Source of the DNA: JAHFUA01 sp963808725
GTDB lineage: Bacteria; Acidobacteriota; Terriglobia; Terriglobales; Acidobacteriaceae
NCBI GenBank assembly: GCA_963808725.1
Contig: CAWEGO010000001.1
Coordinates: forward strand, 186,001-250,000
Direction of reading: 5' to 3'
DNA length: 64,000 nt
The position numbers were made by a program, and so were the translations under genes. The notes below the pieces were generated by a model. That model made no database searches. It saw nothing but the letters and a program-made list of their open reading frames with translations, and was not told where the DNA came from. Of the stretch, positions 16,881 to 27,155 are shown in pieces. Position 1 is the stretch's first letter. Each line of letters begins with the position of its first letter.

Positions 16881-16914
16881 TCTGAGTGTGAATCCCTCCG
16901 ATTAGAACCGGCGT

Positions 16915-17997
<1,083 letters not shown>

Positions 17998-18069
17998 AGT
18001 TCGGCGACATCCAAGGCGAAACAGAGAGTCTAATGAATTTTCCGGGAAAGCTCTAGACCGGTTGTTTGT

Positions 18070-18116
18070 CCCATCCTTGCGTCTCCAAAACCGGGAGACG
18101 CAAGGATGGAGCACCC
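18070..18116 (-). repeat. REP hairpin, left half of an inverted pair
   Basis: On the minus strand it reads GGGTGC, then a 16-bp stem (CCATCCTTGCGTCTCC with its complement) around the loop CGGTTTT. This is the longest stem among the copies. It faces the copy at 18144 across 27 bases, forming a REPIN-like unit. Confidence 0.8.
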
Positions 18117-18143
18117 TCAAGGTTTTTTCGTGAGCGAAGAATC

Positions 18144-18179
18144 GGGTGCCCCACCCTTCCCGGTTTTGGAAGGGTGGGG
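18144..18179 (+). repeat. REP hairpin, right half of an inverted pair
   Basis: GGGTGC is followed by a 12-bp perfect stem (CCCCACCCTTCC and complement) around CGGTTTT. It ends four bases before the stop codon of hemW, which is transcribed towards it. Confidence 0.8.
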
Positions 18180-18182
18180 GTG

Positions 18183-19355
18183 TTACTTAGCCGGAACGCC
18201 AAGGAAGCGCTGGAAGACTTCGTTCGAGAGCAGGCGGCCTGCGGGTGTGAGGCGCACGATGTCGCCTTCGCGTTCCAGCATCCCTGATGTCGCCAGTTCG
18301 CCGATGGTGTCATCCAATGCGCGAAGTGCATCCACGCCGAAGCGCGCACTTGCTGCCTTCAGGTCCATGCCCCGCGTAAGACGCAGTCCAAGAAAAAACG
18401 CTTCTTCCAGGGCGTCACGCGTGGACACCGGAGTCCGGCTCAGTGGCGCGCCAGCCATGAAGTCCTCCAGCGAATCCGGCGTAGAGAAGCGGACAGCGCC
18501 ATCCGGGCCCTCGAGCATGGAGTGCGCGTCCAGACCGAAACCGACGTAGGGCTGGCGGGTCCAGTACTTGAGGTTGTGCCGCGATTCCATTCTTGGCCGG
18601 GCAAAGTTCGAAATCTCGTATTGCGCGATGCCGGCTGCGCCCAGCCGCGCGCAGGCCTGCTCATAGAAATCCGCGACCGCGTGTTCGTCGGGGACGAAAT
18701 GGGCATGGTAACGCGTGCCGCCGGCGATCAGCTCCCGCCCCAGGCGCGAGTCCTCATCCACCTCCAGCATGTAGATGCTGGCGTGCGGCACTCCGGCGGC
18801 GATGGTCTCGTCGAGCGACGTTTGCCAGCTCGCGGCGGTCTGGTGGGGCAAGCCGGCGATGAGATCAATGTTGATGTTGGTGATCCCGGCGGCGCGCAGC
18901 CGGGCAATGTCGTCGAGCACCGCCGCCCGCGTGTGCAGGCGGCCGACCGCTGCGGCTTCGGCGTCGACAAACGACTGCACGCCCAGGCTGACGCGGTTTA
19001 CGCCCGCGCCCACCAGCGTCTGCAGCATCTCGGGTGCGAGCGCTCCCGGAGCGCACTCCACCGTGATCTCCGCCGCCGGATCGATCGCGAACCCCTGGCG
19101 GAGCGCGGCGAAGATCCGCTCGAACTGCCCGGGCATCAAAGTCGTAGGTGTGCCGCCTCCGAGATAAACGGAGTCAGCTTTGCGCTCAAGAGTGCCCCTC
19201 ATCTCGATAGCGATTTGCCGTGCGCGGCTGATATCCGCGCACACCCGGTCCACATAGCTGGCGACCATTTCGCGCGCAAACACCCCCGAGGCGAAGTTGC
19301 AGTAGCTGCATTTCGACCGGCAGAAGGGAACCGAGATGTAAATACCCACCGTCAT
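18183..19355 (-). CDS. hemW: Radical SAM heme chaperone HemW
   Basis: The 390-residue protein has the radical-SAM cluster motif CRSKCSYCNF with cysteines at residues 12, 16 and 19. YLGGGTPTTL follows near residue 68, and the C-terminal winged domain includes GLRLTRGMDL. Members once called oxygen-independent coproporphyrinogen oxidase mostly lack oxidase activity and deliver heme to proteins. The short CxxxCxxC spacing and the position of the cluster fit HemW. It is divergent from the ketoacyl synthase, with 91 bases between. Confidence 0.88.
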   Translation of the reverse strand: MTVGIYISVPFCRSKCSYCNFASGVFAREMVASYVDRVCADISRARQIAIEMRGTLERKADSVYLGGGTPTTLMPGQFERIFAALRQGFAIDPAAEITVECAPGALAPEMLQTLVGAGVNRVSLGVQSFVDAEAAAVGRLHTRAAVLDDIARLRAAGITNINIDLIAGLPHQTAASWQTSLDETIAAGVPHASIYMLEVDEDSRLGRELIAGGTRYHAHFVPDEHAVADFYEQACARLGAAGIAQYEISNFARPRMESRHNLKYWTRQPYVGFGLDAHSMLEGPDGAVRFSTPDSLEDFMAGAPLSRTPVSTRDALEEAFFLGLRLTRGMDLKAASARFGVDALRALDDTIGELATSGMLEREGDIVRLTPAGRLLSNEVFQRFLGVPAK

Positions 19356-19446
19356 TCCTCTGCGTTCTTCCGCATTTTTCGGTTACAATAAGCGCCCTCT
19401 TCTTTTATATCAGTGGTTTAACAGTCTACTCAGTATGGGCAGGTCA

Positions 19447-20694
19447 ATGCGACGTGTCGTCATAACCGGAATGGGTGTGGTAAGCCCCAATGGCATCGGC
19501 AAGGAAGCCTTCTGCGCCGCCATCCTCGCGGGCAAGAGCGGGGTCTCACGCATCACCCGCTTCGACGCTAGCTCGCTGCCTGTGCAAATTGCCGGCCAAG
19601 TGGAAAATTTCGACGAGTTGGCCTGGGTGGAGCGGCACGAGCGCAAGCATGTCTCGCGCGTGGTGCCGCTGTCCATCGCCGCCTCGCACGAAGCGATCCA
19701 GGATGCCGGGCTCGATCCCGCCGCCATGTCGCAGGAAGAAAAGCGCCGCATCGGCGTGATGCTGGGCACCGGCGGCGGCGCCCAGGACTTCAGCGAGGAA
19801 CAATTCCGGTACTGGTATACGGGGCATCCCAAGGAAGTCAGCGTGTTCTCGATCCCCAGCGGGACCATGGGCACGCTCTCCAGCGAGATCAGCATGCGCT
19901 TCGGCTTCCGCGGGCTCAGCCACGTGGTGACCACCGGCTGCACCTCGTCCACCGACGCCATGGGTTACGCCATGCGCAACATTCAGGCCGGGGTGCTGCC
20001 GATGATCCTGGCCGGCGGCGCCGACGCGCCCATCGCCTTCGGCATCATGAAAGGGTTCAGCCTGATGCGCATCATGACGACGCGCTGGAACCATGAGCCG
20101 GAGCGGGCTTCGCGCCCGTTCTCCGCCGATCGCGACGGCTTTGTGGTGGGCGAAGGCGCGTGGATGTTCATGCTCGAGGACTACGATCATGCCCGCGCGC
20201 GCGGAGCGCACATCTATGCCGAGATCGCCGGCCACGGCTCGACCTGCGAAGCCTTCCACCGCGTGCGTCTGGAGGAGTGCGGCGAAGAGCCGGCGCGGGC
20301 CATGGGATTGGCCATCCAAGAAGCTGGTCTTAAGCCCGAGGACGTGCAGTACGTCAACCTGCACGGCACCGCCACCGTCTTGAACGACCGCATCGAGACC
20401 CGGGCGCTGAAGCTGGTGTTCGACGGCCGCGCCGGCCGCACCGCGACGTCAGCTTTGAAGTCACAAATCGGACACCCGCAGGGCGCCTGTGGCGCCGCCG
20501 GCGTCGCGGCGACTCTCATCGCCATGCGCTGCGGACAGGTGCCTCCTACGATCAACCTCGATCATCCCGATCCGGAGTGCGACCTCGACTACGTGCCCGA
20601 TGTCGGGCGCAAACTCGGCATCGAGCACGCCTTGTGCAACTGCATCGCCTTCGGCTCGAAGAACTCGGCGCTGCTGCTGCGCCGGATCGACTGA
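19447..20694 (+). CDS. Beta-ketoacyl-ACP synthase, KAS II-like
   Basis: This 415-residue thiolase-fold enzyme has the catalytic Cys in TTGCTSSTDAMG near residue 165 and the first His in NLHGTAT near 305. The second His lies in KSQIGHPQGACGAAG near 345. It condenses malonyl-ACP with an acyl-ACP. There is no acyl carrier protein, ketoreductase or dehydratase alongside, so it is a detached elongating enzyme, perhaps for a special lipid or a secondary product. MRRVVITGMG at 19447 is a better start than ATG 19435, because GGGCAGG lies just upstream. Confidence 0.85.
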   Translation: MRRVVITGMGVVSPNGIGKEAFCAAILAGKSGVSRITRFDASSLPVQIAGQVENFDELAWVERHERKHVSRVVPLSIAASHEAIQDAGLDPAAMSQEEKRRIGVMLGTGGGAQDFSEEQFRYWYTGHPKEVSVFSIPSGTMGTLSSEISMRFGFRGLSHVVTTGCTSSTDAMGYAMRNIQAGVLPMILAGGADAPIAFGIMKGFSLMRIMTTRWNHEPERASRPFSADRDGFVVGEGAWMFMLEDYDHARARGAHIYAEIAGHGSTCEAFHRVRLEECGEEPARAMGLAIQEAGLKPEDVQYVNLHGTATVLNDRIETRALKLVFDGRAGRTATSALKSQIGHPQGACGAAGVAATLIAMRCGQVPPTINLDHPDPECDLDYVPDVGRKLGIEHALCNCIAFGSKNSALLLRRID

Positions 20695-20707
20695 GCTGCC
20701 GCCATCG

Positions 20708-21013
20708 TCACTCTTGGATGATCACACCAGGATCGGCAGCCACCTCCCCGGTCCCGGGGACATAAGTGTCATACGGGTAGGTATCCACCTTCGCATCTTC
20801 CCTGATCTCCCTTGATTCGGCCCAGCCGCCGGGCGGGACAGCAAACTCACTGTCCCCGAACGGGCTGCCCTTTTCGGTGAAGCGGACCTTATAGGCCCGG
20901 TCAGACTCGGAAATCCAGAGGATGCGATGTTTGGCCCGCTTGCTCAATGCGCACTTTTCCGTGTCCACGGTTCCGTCCTGATGAATCTTGACTACCTGGG
21001 TGTCACAAGCCAT
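20708..21013 (-). CDS. Hypothetical 101-residue protein
   Basis: This small acidic soluble protein starts MACDTQVVKIHQDGTVDTEK and is rich in beta-strand residues. An AVPPGGWAESREIRE stretch suggests a small sandwich fold, though I recognise no family. AGGAGGTTGCC precedes the ATG. It is 17 bases downstream of the Ser/Thr kinase gene and likely cotranscribed. It might be a phosphorylation target or an adjacent accessory, but that is only an inference from position. Confidence 0.6.
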   Translation of the reverse strand: MACDTQVVKIHQDGTVDTEKCALSKRAKHRILWISESDRAYKVRFTEKGSPFGDSEFAVPPGGWAESREIREDAKVDTYPYDTYVPGTGEVAADPGVIIQE

Positions 21014-21030
21014 GGCAACCTCCTGTTGTC

Positions 21031-23421
21031 TTATTGACTGGATTTTTGGGCCTCGCTTACTTCCCTCCCCGGGTTCGCTCGGAGCAACTGCTGGAAACGC
21101 TGCTGGTCTCTCAGATTATCGAACATGGGGTTGTTTCGTATCTCGCTAGTTGAGAGCCCTGCGGAGACGGCTTTCTCCAGCCACCCAAGCGCGCGCTCCG
21201 GCTGTTCGAGCCGCTGTTCGATGACCGCTGCCTCGAGCCGTAGCTCGGCACTGCCGGGGGACAGCGCGAGGGCGCGCCCAATATATTCCCGCGCCAGCTT
21301 CGACTCTCCCAGCATGGCGTGGTAGACCGCCAACCACCCGAGCACAAGCGGATCCCTGGGGTTCACTTCTTCCGACTGCTGCGCGCAGGAAATGGCCTGG
21401 CGGTAGGCCTTCACGGCCTGGTCACGCTGGCCGGGAGTCCAGTAATAGGCCTCGCCCAGGTTCCCCCACAGTATGTGGTTCTTGCCGTCCAGTTTGAGCG
21501 CCTGCTCATAGTTGCTGGCCGCTTGGCCGTAGCGGCGAAGATGGAAGTAGACCGTCGCCAGGTTAGAGTAGGCGGCGGCTGTAGGCTGGATCGCTAGGCA
21601 GCGTGTCAGCACTGGGATGGCCTCCTCGTAACGGCCCAGCATGCTGTACACCCCGCCCAGGTTGCCGCACCCGCGGAGGTTATCCGGGGCCAAGGCCACA
21701 ACCTGCTGGAACATCTGGGCCGCTTCCGCGAGGCGCGCCTGGCGCCATAGGAACGCTCCCAGCCAGTTATAGCCAGCCCAATATTGTGGGCGGACTGCAA
21801 TGGCGCGCCGATAGGTCTGCTCCGCTTCTGCGGTCTTGCCCAAGTGTTCATAGGCGAAGGCCAATCCACGGTACGCGTCATCCGACGTGCGATCGGCGTC
21901 CAGCCCACGCTGGAACTCGCTCACAGCCTGCTCATACTTGCCGGTTTCGTTGTGCAGATATCCTAGGCAGATGGCGCCTTCGCTCTCGCCTGCCGCCTTC
22001 TGGCAAGCCTCCAGAGCGCGCGTGACCCACTCGCTGGCATGGGTGGCCTGGAACTTGCGCCAATAGCTCTCGCCCAGCCCGGCATAGGCCAACGCGTAGT
22101 TGGGATCGCGCTCCAGCGCCCGCTTGAAGACCTCGATCGCGCTATCCACGTTCTCGAGCTTCTGGTACTCCATCAGATAGCCGCGCCCGCGCAGGTAGTA
22201 ATCATAAGCAGCAGGCTCGCTGGTGCCGAAAGCTGCCAGCGCCTGACGGTCCTTCGAGCCCAGCTCCAAGTCGAGCGAGCGCAGCACGCTCTGCACCACG
22301 TGGTCCTCGACCGCAAATGGATCGGCGGCGGGTGCGGTGACGGTATCGCCGCGCAACTGCTGCCGCGTGCGGCTATCGACAAGGTGATAGCTGATGCGCA
22401 TCCGCGTGCCGGAGCGCTGCAGGCTGCCTTCGAGCACGAGATTCGCGCCCAGCCCCATGCGCGCCTGCTCCACCGAACTCACCTGCTGTGCCCGCATCTC
22501 GCTGGGCGGGATCACCTGCACAGGATAGTTGTCGCTCAAGTGCGCGAGTTGCGCGTTCAGCGTTTCCGCCAGGCCCTGGGCAAAAGCGCGAGCGCCGGGG
22601 TCCTCGCCCAGCACCTCAAACGGCAGCACCGCAAGGTTTTTCTTTTGCGGAAGCTGAGCGCCCGCAAACCAGCGCTTCCAGTGCTGGCGGACTATCGGGG
22701 TAATGCCGAGGGCGAGCAGCACCAGCACCACCAGCGCGATGCCGCGGCCAACCCTCTTCGCCCAGTGACGGGGGGGCGTTGAAACCAGGAAGGCATGCCC
22801 GCGCTCGAGCGCGTGCAGGTCGGCCAGCAGGTCGGCGGCGGTGGCGTAGCGCTCGTCCGGCGATTTGGCCAGCATCTTGGCGATGATGCGTTGCAGTTCG
22901 GCAGGAACCCCGGGCGCCCATTGGCATACCGGCGCCGGCGTAACCTGCAAGATGCTTCCCCCGGTCGTCGGCCGATGCTCCGCACCGAAGGGATGCCGTC
23001 CCGTCAGCATTTCATAGAACACGATGCCCAGGGCGAAGATATCGGAGCGATGGTCGGCCTGGCCCCCCAGCAGGACCTCCGGCGCCATATAGCCGGGCGT
23101 GCCCGCGAGCGACCACTGCAGGCTTTCCCCGCTGACCGTGACCTCCTCTTCGCCCGGCGCCGGCACGTGCTTAGCCAGTCCGAAATCCAGGACTTTCGCC
23201 TGTCCGCCCGGAGTGATGAGGATGTTTTCCGGCTTGATGTCGCGGTGGACGATACCCTTCTTCTGCGCCGCCGCCAGTGCTTCCCCGCATTGCAGCGCCA
23301 GATTCAGGAATTCAGAAATGGGGATTCGACCGGAGGCCAATAGCCGCTGGCGCAGGGTGGCACCCTCGACATACTCCATCACCAGGAAGACTTCGCCGTT
23401 TTCCTCCACCACGTCGTACAC
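21031..23421 (-). CDS. Ser/Thr protein kinase with TolB-like and TPR regions, main part downstream of a frameshift
   Basis: The 796-residue frame holds the kinase C-lobe: HRDIKPEN at residues 59-66, DFG at 79-81 and GTPGYMAPEVLLGG near 110. A transmembrane helix follows near 222-245, then a TolB-like region (KKNLAVLPFEVLGEDPGARA) and at least eight TPRs to the end. The N-lobe with the ATP-binding glycine loop and lysine is in another frame (23379-23675), so one base is missing near 23478-23492. If real, the product cannot be an active kinase; if a sequencing error, it is a normal Hanks-type receptor kinase of about 880 residues. Confidence 0.85.
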   Translation of the reverse strand: MYDVVEENGEVFLVMEYVEGATLRQRLLASGRIPISEFLNLALQCGEALAAAQKKGIVHRDIKPENILITPGGQAKVLDFGLAKHVPAPGEEEVTVSGESLQWSLAGTPGYMAPEVLLGGQADHRSDIFALGIVFYEMLTGRHPFGAEHRPTTGGSILQVTPAPVCQWAPGVPAELQRIIAKMLAKSPDERYATAADLLADLHALERGHAFLVSTPPRHWAKRVGRGIALVVLVLLALGITPIVRQHWKRWFAGAQLPQKKNLAVLPFEVLGEDPGARAFAQGLAETLNAQLAHLSDNYPVQVIPPSEMRAQQVSSVEQARMGLGANLVLEGSLQRSGTRMRISYHLVDSRTRQQLRGDTVTAPAADPFAVEDHVVQSVLRSLDLELGSKDRQALAAFGTSEPAAYDYYLRGRGYLMEYQKLENVDSAIEVFKRALERDPNYALAYAGLGESYWRKFQATHASEWVTRALEACQKAAGESEGAICLGYLHNETGKYEQAVSEFQRGLDADRTSDDAYRGLAFAYEHLGKTAEAEQTYRRAIAVRPQYWAGYNWLGAFLWRQARLAEAAQMFQQVVALAPDNLRGCGNLGGVYSMLGRYEEAIPVLTRCLAIQPTAAAYSNLATVYFHLRRYGQAASNYEQALKLDGKNHILWGNLGEAYYWTPGQRDQAVKAYRQAISCAQQSEEVNPRDPLVLGWLAVYHAMLGESKLAREYIGRALALSPGSAELRLEAAVIEQRLEQPERALGWLEKAVSAGLSTSEIRNNPMFDNLRDQQRFQQLLRANPGREVSEAQKSSQ

Positions 23422-23675
23422 GGCGGCGATATGCGGGGAATTGAGGGCGCAGGCGCGCTCGGCTTCCTTGAAGATGCGCTGGCGGCGCTGCGATCAGCGC
23501 CCAGCTTACGGGATACACGTTTCAGGGCGACAGGGCGCTTCAGGCGGGTGTCGTCGGCGCGATAGACTTCGCCCATTCCGCCCCTGCCCAGCAGAGCGCG
23601 GATGGCAAACCGACCGACGCTTGAGCCCGTCAGGTCCTGCGAGCCGGTTGACGGTTGTGGCTCGGCAGCAGCCAT
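23379..23675 (-). CDS. Ser/Thr protein kinase N-lobe, frame-shifted fragment
   Basis: The first 60 or so residues carry the expected kinase start: VGRFAIRALLGRGGMGEVYR with the glycine loop, then PVALKRVSRKLGADRS with the ATP-anchoring lysine. After ADRS the frame leaves the family pattern. The next expected residues (RQRIFKEAERACALNSPHIA) appear in the adjacent frame, so both parts belong to one ancestral gene. The remaining 38 residues of this frame are an artefact of the shift. Confidence 0.7.
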   Translation of the reverse strand: MAAAEPQPSTGSQDLTGSSVGRFAIRALLGRGGMGEVYRADDTRLKRPVALKRVSRKLGADRSAASASSRKPSAPAPSIPRISPPCTTWWRKTAKSSW

Positions 23676-23819
23676 CGGCCGCCTCCTTAGGCGTCACCCG
23701 GAGAATGACCCCAGCATGGTACAGGCAACTCCGGGACAATTCCAGCGCGCGAGCGCCACCGCGAGTTTTTCATCCGCATAGCCCTGCGGCGCGTCTATAC
23801 GGTAGTCTGTATTTACCCG

Positions 23820-25739
23820 ATGGCCTCTGCTACCCACGAAGAAGAAGTCCTGGGCAAGGCGTACGACAGCCGCTTGATGCGCCGGCTGCTGACCTACCTG
23901 CGTTCCTACAAGTGGCAGGTGGCGGTGGCGCTGGCCGCCATCCTGCTGAAGTCGGGCGCGGATGTCGTGGGGCCGTACCTCACCAAGGTTGCGGTAGACA
24001 AGTACTTAGCGCCTGCCGCCGGTACGCGCTCGGTGCTCGATCGCTGGCTGAGCCCGCAGCCCTGGACCGGCATTGGGCAGATCGCCGGGATGTACTTTTT
24101 CCTGCTGGTCTTCAGCTTCGTGCTGGAATACGCACAGACCTACCTGATGCAGTGGACGGGGCAGAAGGTGATGTTCGACCTGCGCAGCCAGATTTTCCGC
24201 CACCTGCAGCGCATGCACGTCGGCTTCTACGACAAGAATCCGGTCGGGCGGCTGGTCACCCGCGTCACCACCGACGTGGACGCGCTCAACGAGATGTTCA
24301 CCGCCGGCGTGGTTTCGATCTTCGAAGACGTGTTCGTGCTCATTGGGATCGTGGCCATCATGCTGCGAATCAAGTGGTGGCTGGCGCTGATCACCTTTGC
24401 GGTGGTGCCGCTGATCTTCGTGGCGACTTCCATCTTCCGCAAGTACGTGCGCGATTCCTACCGGCGGATTCGCGTGGCCATCGCGCGCATTAACGCTTAC
24501 CTGCAAGAACACATCAGCGGAATGGTCGTGCTGCAACTGTTCAACCGCGAAAAGAAGGCGTTCGACCGCTTCAGCCGGATCAACGCCAGCCACATGGAGG
24601 CATACAAAGACGCCATCATTGCCTATGCCATTTATTACCCGGTGGTGGAGATCCTGTCTTCGATCGCCATCGCTTGCGTGATCTGGTTCGGCGGGAGCGC
24701 GATCCTACGTGCGGCGATGATCCATCCTGCTCCCAGGAATGCGGTCACCGTGGGAATCCTGTTTGCCTTTATCCAGTACTCCCAGCGTTTCTTCCGCCCG
24801 ATCCAGGACCTGAGCGAGAAGTACAACATCCTGCAATCGGCGATGGCCTCGAGCGAACGCGTCTTCAAGCTGCTGGATACGCCGGCCGAGATCGCCGAGC
24901 CGATCTCGCCTAAAAAGAGTGAAGGCCCGGGGCGGATCGAGTTCGACCACGTCTGGTTCGCCTACCGCAAGGTGACGGTCGGCGGAGATGGCCAGCCCAC
25001 GGACGAGAACCAAACGGCAAGTGCCACGCCGGATTGGGTGCTGAAAGACGTTTCCTTCACCATCGACCCAGGGGAGACGGTGGCCATTGTCGGGCATACC
25101 GGCGCCGGCAAGAGCACCATGATCTCTCTGCTCTTGCGCTTCTACGACGTACAGCAGGGCGCGATTCGCATCGATGGCGTGGACATCCGTGAGATGTCGC
25201 TCGCCGATCTACGGCGGCGCTTCGGTGTGGTGCTGCAAGATCCATTCCTGTTCAGTGGCACGGTAGGCGACAACATCCGCCTGGGCACAGGCTGGATCGA
25301 GGACCAGGCCGTGGAGCAGGCCGCCCGCGACGTCAACCTCGCCGACTTCATCGCCTCGCTGCCCCAGGGCTTCGAGGAGCCGGTGCGGGAGCGCGGCAGC
25401 ACGCTCTCCACCGGACAGAAGCAGTTGATCTCGTTCGCCCGCGCCCTGGCACACGATCCGAAAATCCTGGTGCTCGACGAGGCTACCTCCAGCGTGGACA
25501 CCGAGACCGAGTTCAAAGTGCGCGATGCCCTCTCGCGCATGGTCGAAGGGCGGTCGTCGCTGATCGTGGCGCACCGGCTCTCCACCATCCAGCGCGCCGA
25601 CAAGATCCTGGTCATGCACAAAGGCCGCCTGCGTGAGATGGGCACCCATCAGCAGTTGCTGGCGCAGCGCGGGATATACTGGAAGCTGTACCAGCTCCAG
25701 TACAAGGACCAGGAAGTGGCGGTCAGCGCCGACGACTAG
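23820..25739 (+). CDS. ABC transporter, fused permease and ATPase (exporter type)
   Basis: The 639-residue protein has an N-terminal six-helix membrane domain (about residues 35-330) and a C-terminal ATPase. The ATPase shows Walker A GHTGAGKST near 424, a signature written LSTGQKQL near 529 instead of LSGGQ, and Walker B ILVLDEAT near 550. It is similar to MsbA/MdlB-type half-transporters and works as a homo- or heterodimer exporting lipids, drugs or peptides. Proximity to lpxB may hint at lipid A export, but an R1 palindrome separates them. No second half-transporter adjoins. Confidence 0.9.
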   Translation: MASATHEEEVLGKAYDSRLMRRLLTYLRSYKWQVAVALAAILLKSGADVVGPYLTKVAVDKYLAPAAGTRSVLDRWLSPQPWTGIGQIAGMYFFLLVFSFVLEYAQTYLMQWTGQKVMFDLRSQIFRHLQRMHVGFYDKNPVGRLVTRVTTDVDALNEMFTAGVVSIFEDVFVLIGIVAIMLRIKWWLALITFAVVPLIFVATSIFRKYVRDSYRRIRVAIARINAYLQEHISGMVVLQLFNREKKAFDRFSRINASHMEAYKDAIIAYAIYYPVVEILSSIAIACVIWFGGSAILRAAMIHPAPRNAVTVGILFAFIQYSQRFFRPIQDLSEKYNILQSAMASSERVFKLLDTPAEIAEPISPKKSEGPGRIEFDHVWFAYRKVTVGGDGQPTDENQTASATPDWVLKDVSFTIDPGETVAIVGHTGAGKSTMISLLLRFYDVQQGAIRIDGVDIREMSLADLRRRFGVVLQDPFLFSGTVGDNIRLGTGWIEDQAVEQAARDVNLADFIASLPQGFEEPVRERGSTLSTGQKQLISFARALAHDPKILVLDEATSSVDTETEFKVRDALSRMVEGRSSLIVAHRLSTIQRADKILVMHKGRLREMGTHQQLLAQRGIYWKLYQLQYKDQEVAVSADD

Positions 25740-25774
25740 CGCGGCGCAGCCTAGGTCGTTCAAAACTCTAAGGT

Positions 25775-25910
25775 TGTCATCCTGAGCGAGCGCACGCCCG
25801 TGAGGTTCCGACCCGCGCTTTTTGCGGGTCGGGGCGGGCGCGAGTCGAAGGACCTTGTGTTCAACCGCAGGGTCCCTCCACTCGGGCTAACGCCCTCGGT
25901 CGGGATGACA
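25775..25910. repeat. Long palindromic repeat, family R1 copy 2
   Basis: TGTCATCCTGAGCGAGCGCA at the left end and GTCGGGATGACA at the right, with GCGAGTCGAAGGACC within. The middle holds an extra small palindrome around TTTTTGCGGGTC. It sits between ABC exporter and lpxB on the same strand. Confidence 0.75.
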
Positions 25911-25924
25911 GTTACTGGCGGCGC

Positions 25925-27058
25925 ATGCGTCTTCTGATCTCTGCCGGGGAAGCCTCGGGCGAAATGTACGGCGCCCAGCTCATCGAAGCGCTGCGCCGGC
26001 GCGTGCCGGACCTCGAGTGCTTCGGGGTCGGCGGCGAGCGTATGCAGGCCGCCGGCTGCGACCTGGTTGTGCAGTCAAAAGAGCTGGCCGTGGTCGGCAT
26101 CACCGAGATCCTGCCGCGCCTGCCCAAGATTTATGGCGAGTTCCGCAAGCTGGTGCGGGCGATGGATGAGCGCAAGCCGCAGGCTGCCGTCCTCATCGAC
26201 TCGCCCGCGTTTCACTTCAAGGTGGCGCGCCAACTGCATCGCCGCGGCATTCCGGTTATCTACTACGTTGCCCCGCAGCTCTGGGCGTGGCGCTCGGACC
26301 GCGTGCGCCTGGTAAGACGCTATTTCAAGAAGGCTCTCGTGATCTTCCCCTTCGAGGAGCAGTGGTATCGCGAGCGCGGCGTGGATGCGGAGTATGTGGG
26401 GCATCCGCTGGCAGATGTTGAAAGGCCGTCCGAATCTGCCGAAGAGTTTGTTGAAGAGCAGGGTTACGAACCAGACAAGCCGATCATCGCGCTTCTTCCC
26501 GGCAGCCGTCGCAAAGAGATTCGGATGAATCTGCCGGCCCTGCTGCGAACGGCCGAACTTCTCGGCTGTGATTATCAGTTCGTATTGCCAATCGCCCCCG
26601 GGATTGATCCCTTGTGGCTGGACTTGCTGGTGCAGAAGCTCAATCCCAGTTACAACTTCATTTTGTTCGCCACCACGGATACGCTGGCCCTGGCCCACGC
26701 CCGCGCCGCCGTGGTCGCCAGCGGCACGGCTACCGTCGAAGCCGCCATGATGGGCACGCCCATGGTGGTGGTCTATCGCGTCTCGCCGCTCACCTGGACA
26801 CTGGGACGCCCGCTGGTGCACGTGAAAAACTTCGCCATGGTCAACCTGATCGCCGGGGAGCAGGTGGTTCCCGAACTGATCCAGGCGGACTTCACCCCCG
26901 AGAACGTGGCGGCGAAGCTGCGGGAAATTCTGCCCGACGGCCCCGTCCGTGAGAAAATGGAGCAAGATTTGGCCCAGGTCCGGGCGCGGTTGCGATCCAG
27001 CGATCCCCGCTCCGCCGCCGAACGGGCTGCCGACGCGGTGCTTCGAACATTAGCGTAG
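25925..27058 (+). CDS. lpxB: Lipid-A-disaccharide synthase
   Basis: This 377-residue GT-B glycosyltransferase has LISAGEASGEMYGAQLIEAL at the start, GVGGERMQAAG near residue 38, and LLPGSRRKEIRMNLP near 195. The C-terminal segment has ASGTATVEAAMMGTPMVVVY. It joins UDP-2,3-diacylglucosamine with lipid X to make the lipid A disaccharide and is peripheral to the inner membrane. It implies a true lipopolysaccharide outer membrane. Other lpx genes are not in the window. No clear ribosome site is seen before the ATG. Confidence 0.92.
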   Translation: MRLLISAGEASGEMYGAQLIEALRRRVPDLECFGVGGERMQAAGCDLVVQSKELAVVGITEILPRLPKIYGEFRKLVRAMDERKPQAAVLIDSPAFHFKVARQLHRRGIPVIYYVAPQLWAWRSDRVRLVRRYFKKALVIFPFEEQWYRERGVDAEYVGHPLADVERPSESAEEFVEEQGYEPDKPIIALLPGSRRKEIRMNLPALLRTAELLGCDYQFVLPIAPGIDPLWLDLLVQKLNPSYNFILFATTDTLALAHARAAVVASGTATVEAAMMGTPMVVVYRVSPLTWTLGRPLVHVKNFAMVNLIAGEQVVPELIQADFTPENVAAKLREILPDGPVREKMEQDLAQVRARLRSSDPRSAAERAADAVLRTLA

Positions 27059-27155
27059 CGAACTACGAATACTGCACTGTTATTGGTGCAAGGCGCATCT
27101 TTCCGGCTCGAATTATCATCTGATTTTTCAGCCGGTTCTGGGAGTACGCATCTTT

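Noticed and set aside
17998..18120. N-terminal extension of threonine aldolase
   Set aside because: Encoded largely by REP DNA and upstream of the conserved VDLRSDT start; not likely translated.
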